Source of the DNA: Microbispora oryzae
Lineage (GTDB): Bacteria; Actinomycetota; Actinomycetes; Streptosporangiales; Streptosporangiaceae
Length of the DNA stretch: 64,000 bases
Assembly (NCBI RefSeq): GCF_017896165.1
Contig: NZ_JAFCNB010000005.1
Location: 349,534-413,533 of the forward strand
Direction of reading: 5' to 3'
Shown here in pieces: positions 63,869 to 64,000 of the stretch (positions are counted from its first letter, which is position 1; each line of letters starts with the position of its first letter). A program made the position numbers and the translations under genes. The notes under the pieces were generated by a model that saw nothing but the letters and a program-made list of their open reading frames with translations, made no database searches and was not told the origin of the DNA.

Positions 63869-64000
63869 CTGCCCGGTACCTGTCAAGGATTTTGAGACAG
63901 TGTCCTGCTATTTGGACGCTATGAGTGCTTGGGGGGTCGGTGGGTTGATCCACGCGACTGTCGGGAGCGGTGGCGGGCTCGGCGGGCTGCCGAACCGCGT
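63869..64000. other. Right edge of window, unassigned
   Basis: TGTCAAGGATTTTGAGACAG starts at about 63882, followed by a small GTCC...GGAC dyad and an ATG at 63921 whose frame runs off the window (MSAWGVGGLIHATVG). It could be the left end of another gene or of a transposable element; too little is visible. Confidence 0.25.

Noticed and set aside
63720..63953. Minus-strand 77-codon frame at the window edge
   Set aside because: Antisense to the small membrane protein gene and Arg-rich.
49828..64000. Second copy of the tRNA-Ile 3' end (attR)
   Set aside because: Looked for a repeat of TTCAAGTCCTGGTAGCCCC by eye and did not find one in the window.

Overview
The window is a high-GC actinobacterial chromosome segment centred on the replication origin. 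Gene order and protein content point to the Streptosporangiales (Nonomuraea, Microbispora, Streptosporangium and relatives); this is inferred from remembered synteny and was not searched. Diagnostic features are the block sigM / anti-sigma / trxB / trxA ... parB, parA, rsmG, jag, yidC, yidD, rnpA, rpmH // dnaA, oriC, dnaN, gnd, recF, dciA, gyrB, gyrA, DUF3566, tRNA-Ile, together with GTG and TTG starts and several leaderless genes.

Layout. 1-17 kb: two small membrane proteins, endonuclease IV, two GT87-type polyprenyl-linked glycosyltransferases, a class A penicillin-binding protein, DUF5318, a PadR regulator with inositol-phosphate synthase under a clear palindromic operator, IPP isomerase, an MFS transporter, and a membrane-anchored pair made of a vWA protein and a solute-binding-like protein. 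15.8-30.6 kb: CCA-adding enzyme, YbaK-like deacylase, DUF6049 protein, lipid II flippase MurJ, a pseudokinase with a galactose-binding-like ectodomain, SigM with a ZAS-type anti-sigma factor, a thioredoxin system behind a perfect SigR-type promoter, a GNAT enzyme, an aminotransferase and a D-Ala-D-Ala ligase. 30.6-37 kb (minus strand): three perfect parS sites, parB, a PemK/MazF-like gene, parA, rsmG, jag, yidC, yidD, rnpA and rpmH. 37-49.8 kb (plus strand): dnaA, oriC with about a dozen DnaA boxes plus an 11-bp phased repeat, dnaN, gnd, recF, dciA, gyrB, gyrA, DUF3566 and tRNA-Ile(GAT).

49.8-64 kb is accessory DNA starting directly after tRNA-Ile, a typical integration site. It holds a solitary OLD-family ATPase/TOPRIM nuclease, an excisionase-like HTH gene coupled to an orphan beta-class DNA methyltransferase, and a conjugation (type IV secretion) cluster: an HTH protein continuous with a VirB2/TrbC-like pilin, a TrbL/VirB6-like protein, a PrgI/VirB3-like protein and the first ~115 codons of a VirB4-like ATPase. 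The virB4 gene stops abruptly at about 58.79 kb, where it joins a 5'-truncated RHS polymorphic-toxin gene with an AT-richer C-terminal toxin tip and a small membrane protein as candidate immunity. No integrase, replicase or far attachment site is visible, so the element is either cut by the window edge or decayed.

How it works together: the core half couples initiation (DnaA/oriC/DnaN/DciA), segregation (ParABS), topology (gyrase), membrane insertion (YidC/YidD) and envelope synthesis (MurJ, PBP, Ddl) with redox and envelope stress control (SigM, SigR-type promoter). The accessory half combines conjugation, DNA modification, probable defence and interbacterial-toxin modules. All functional calls rest on motifs and recalled family knowledge; no database search was possible.
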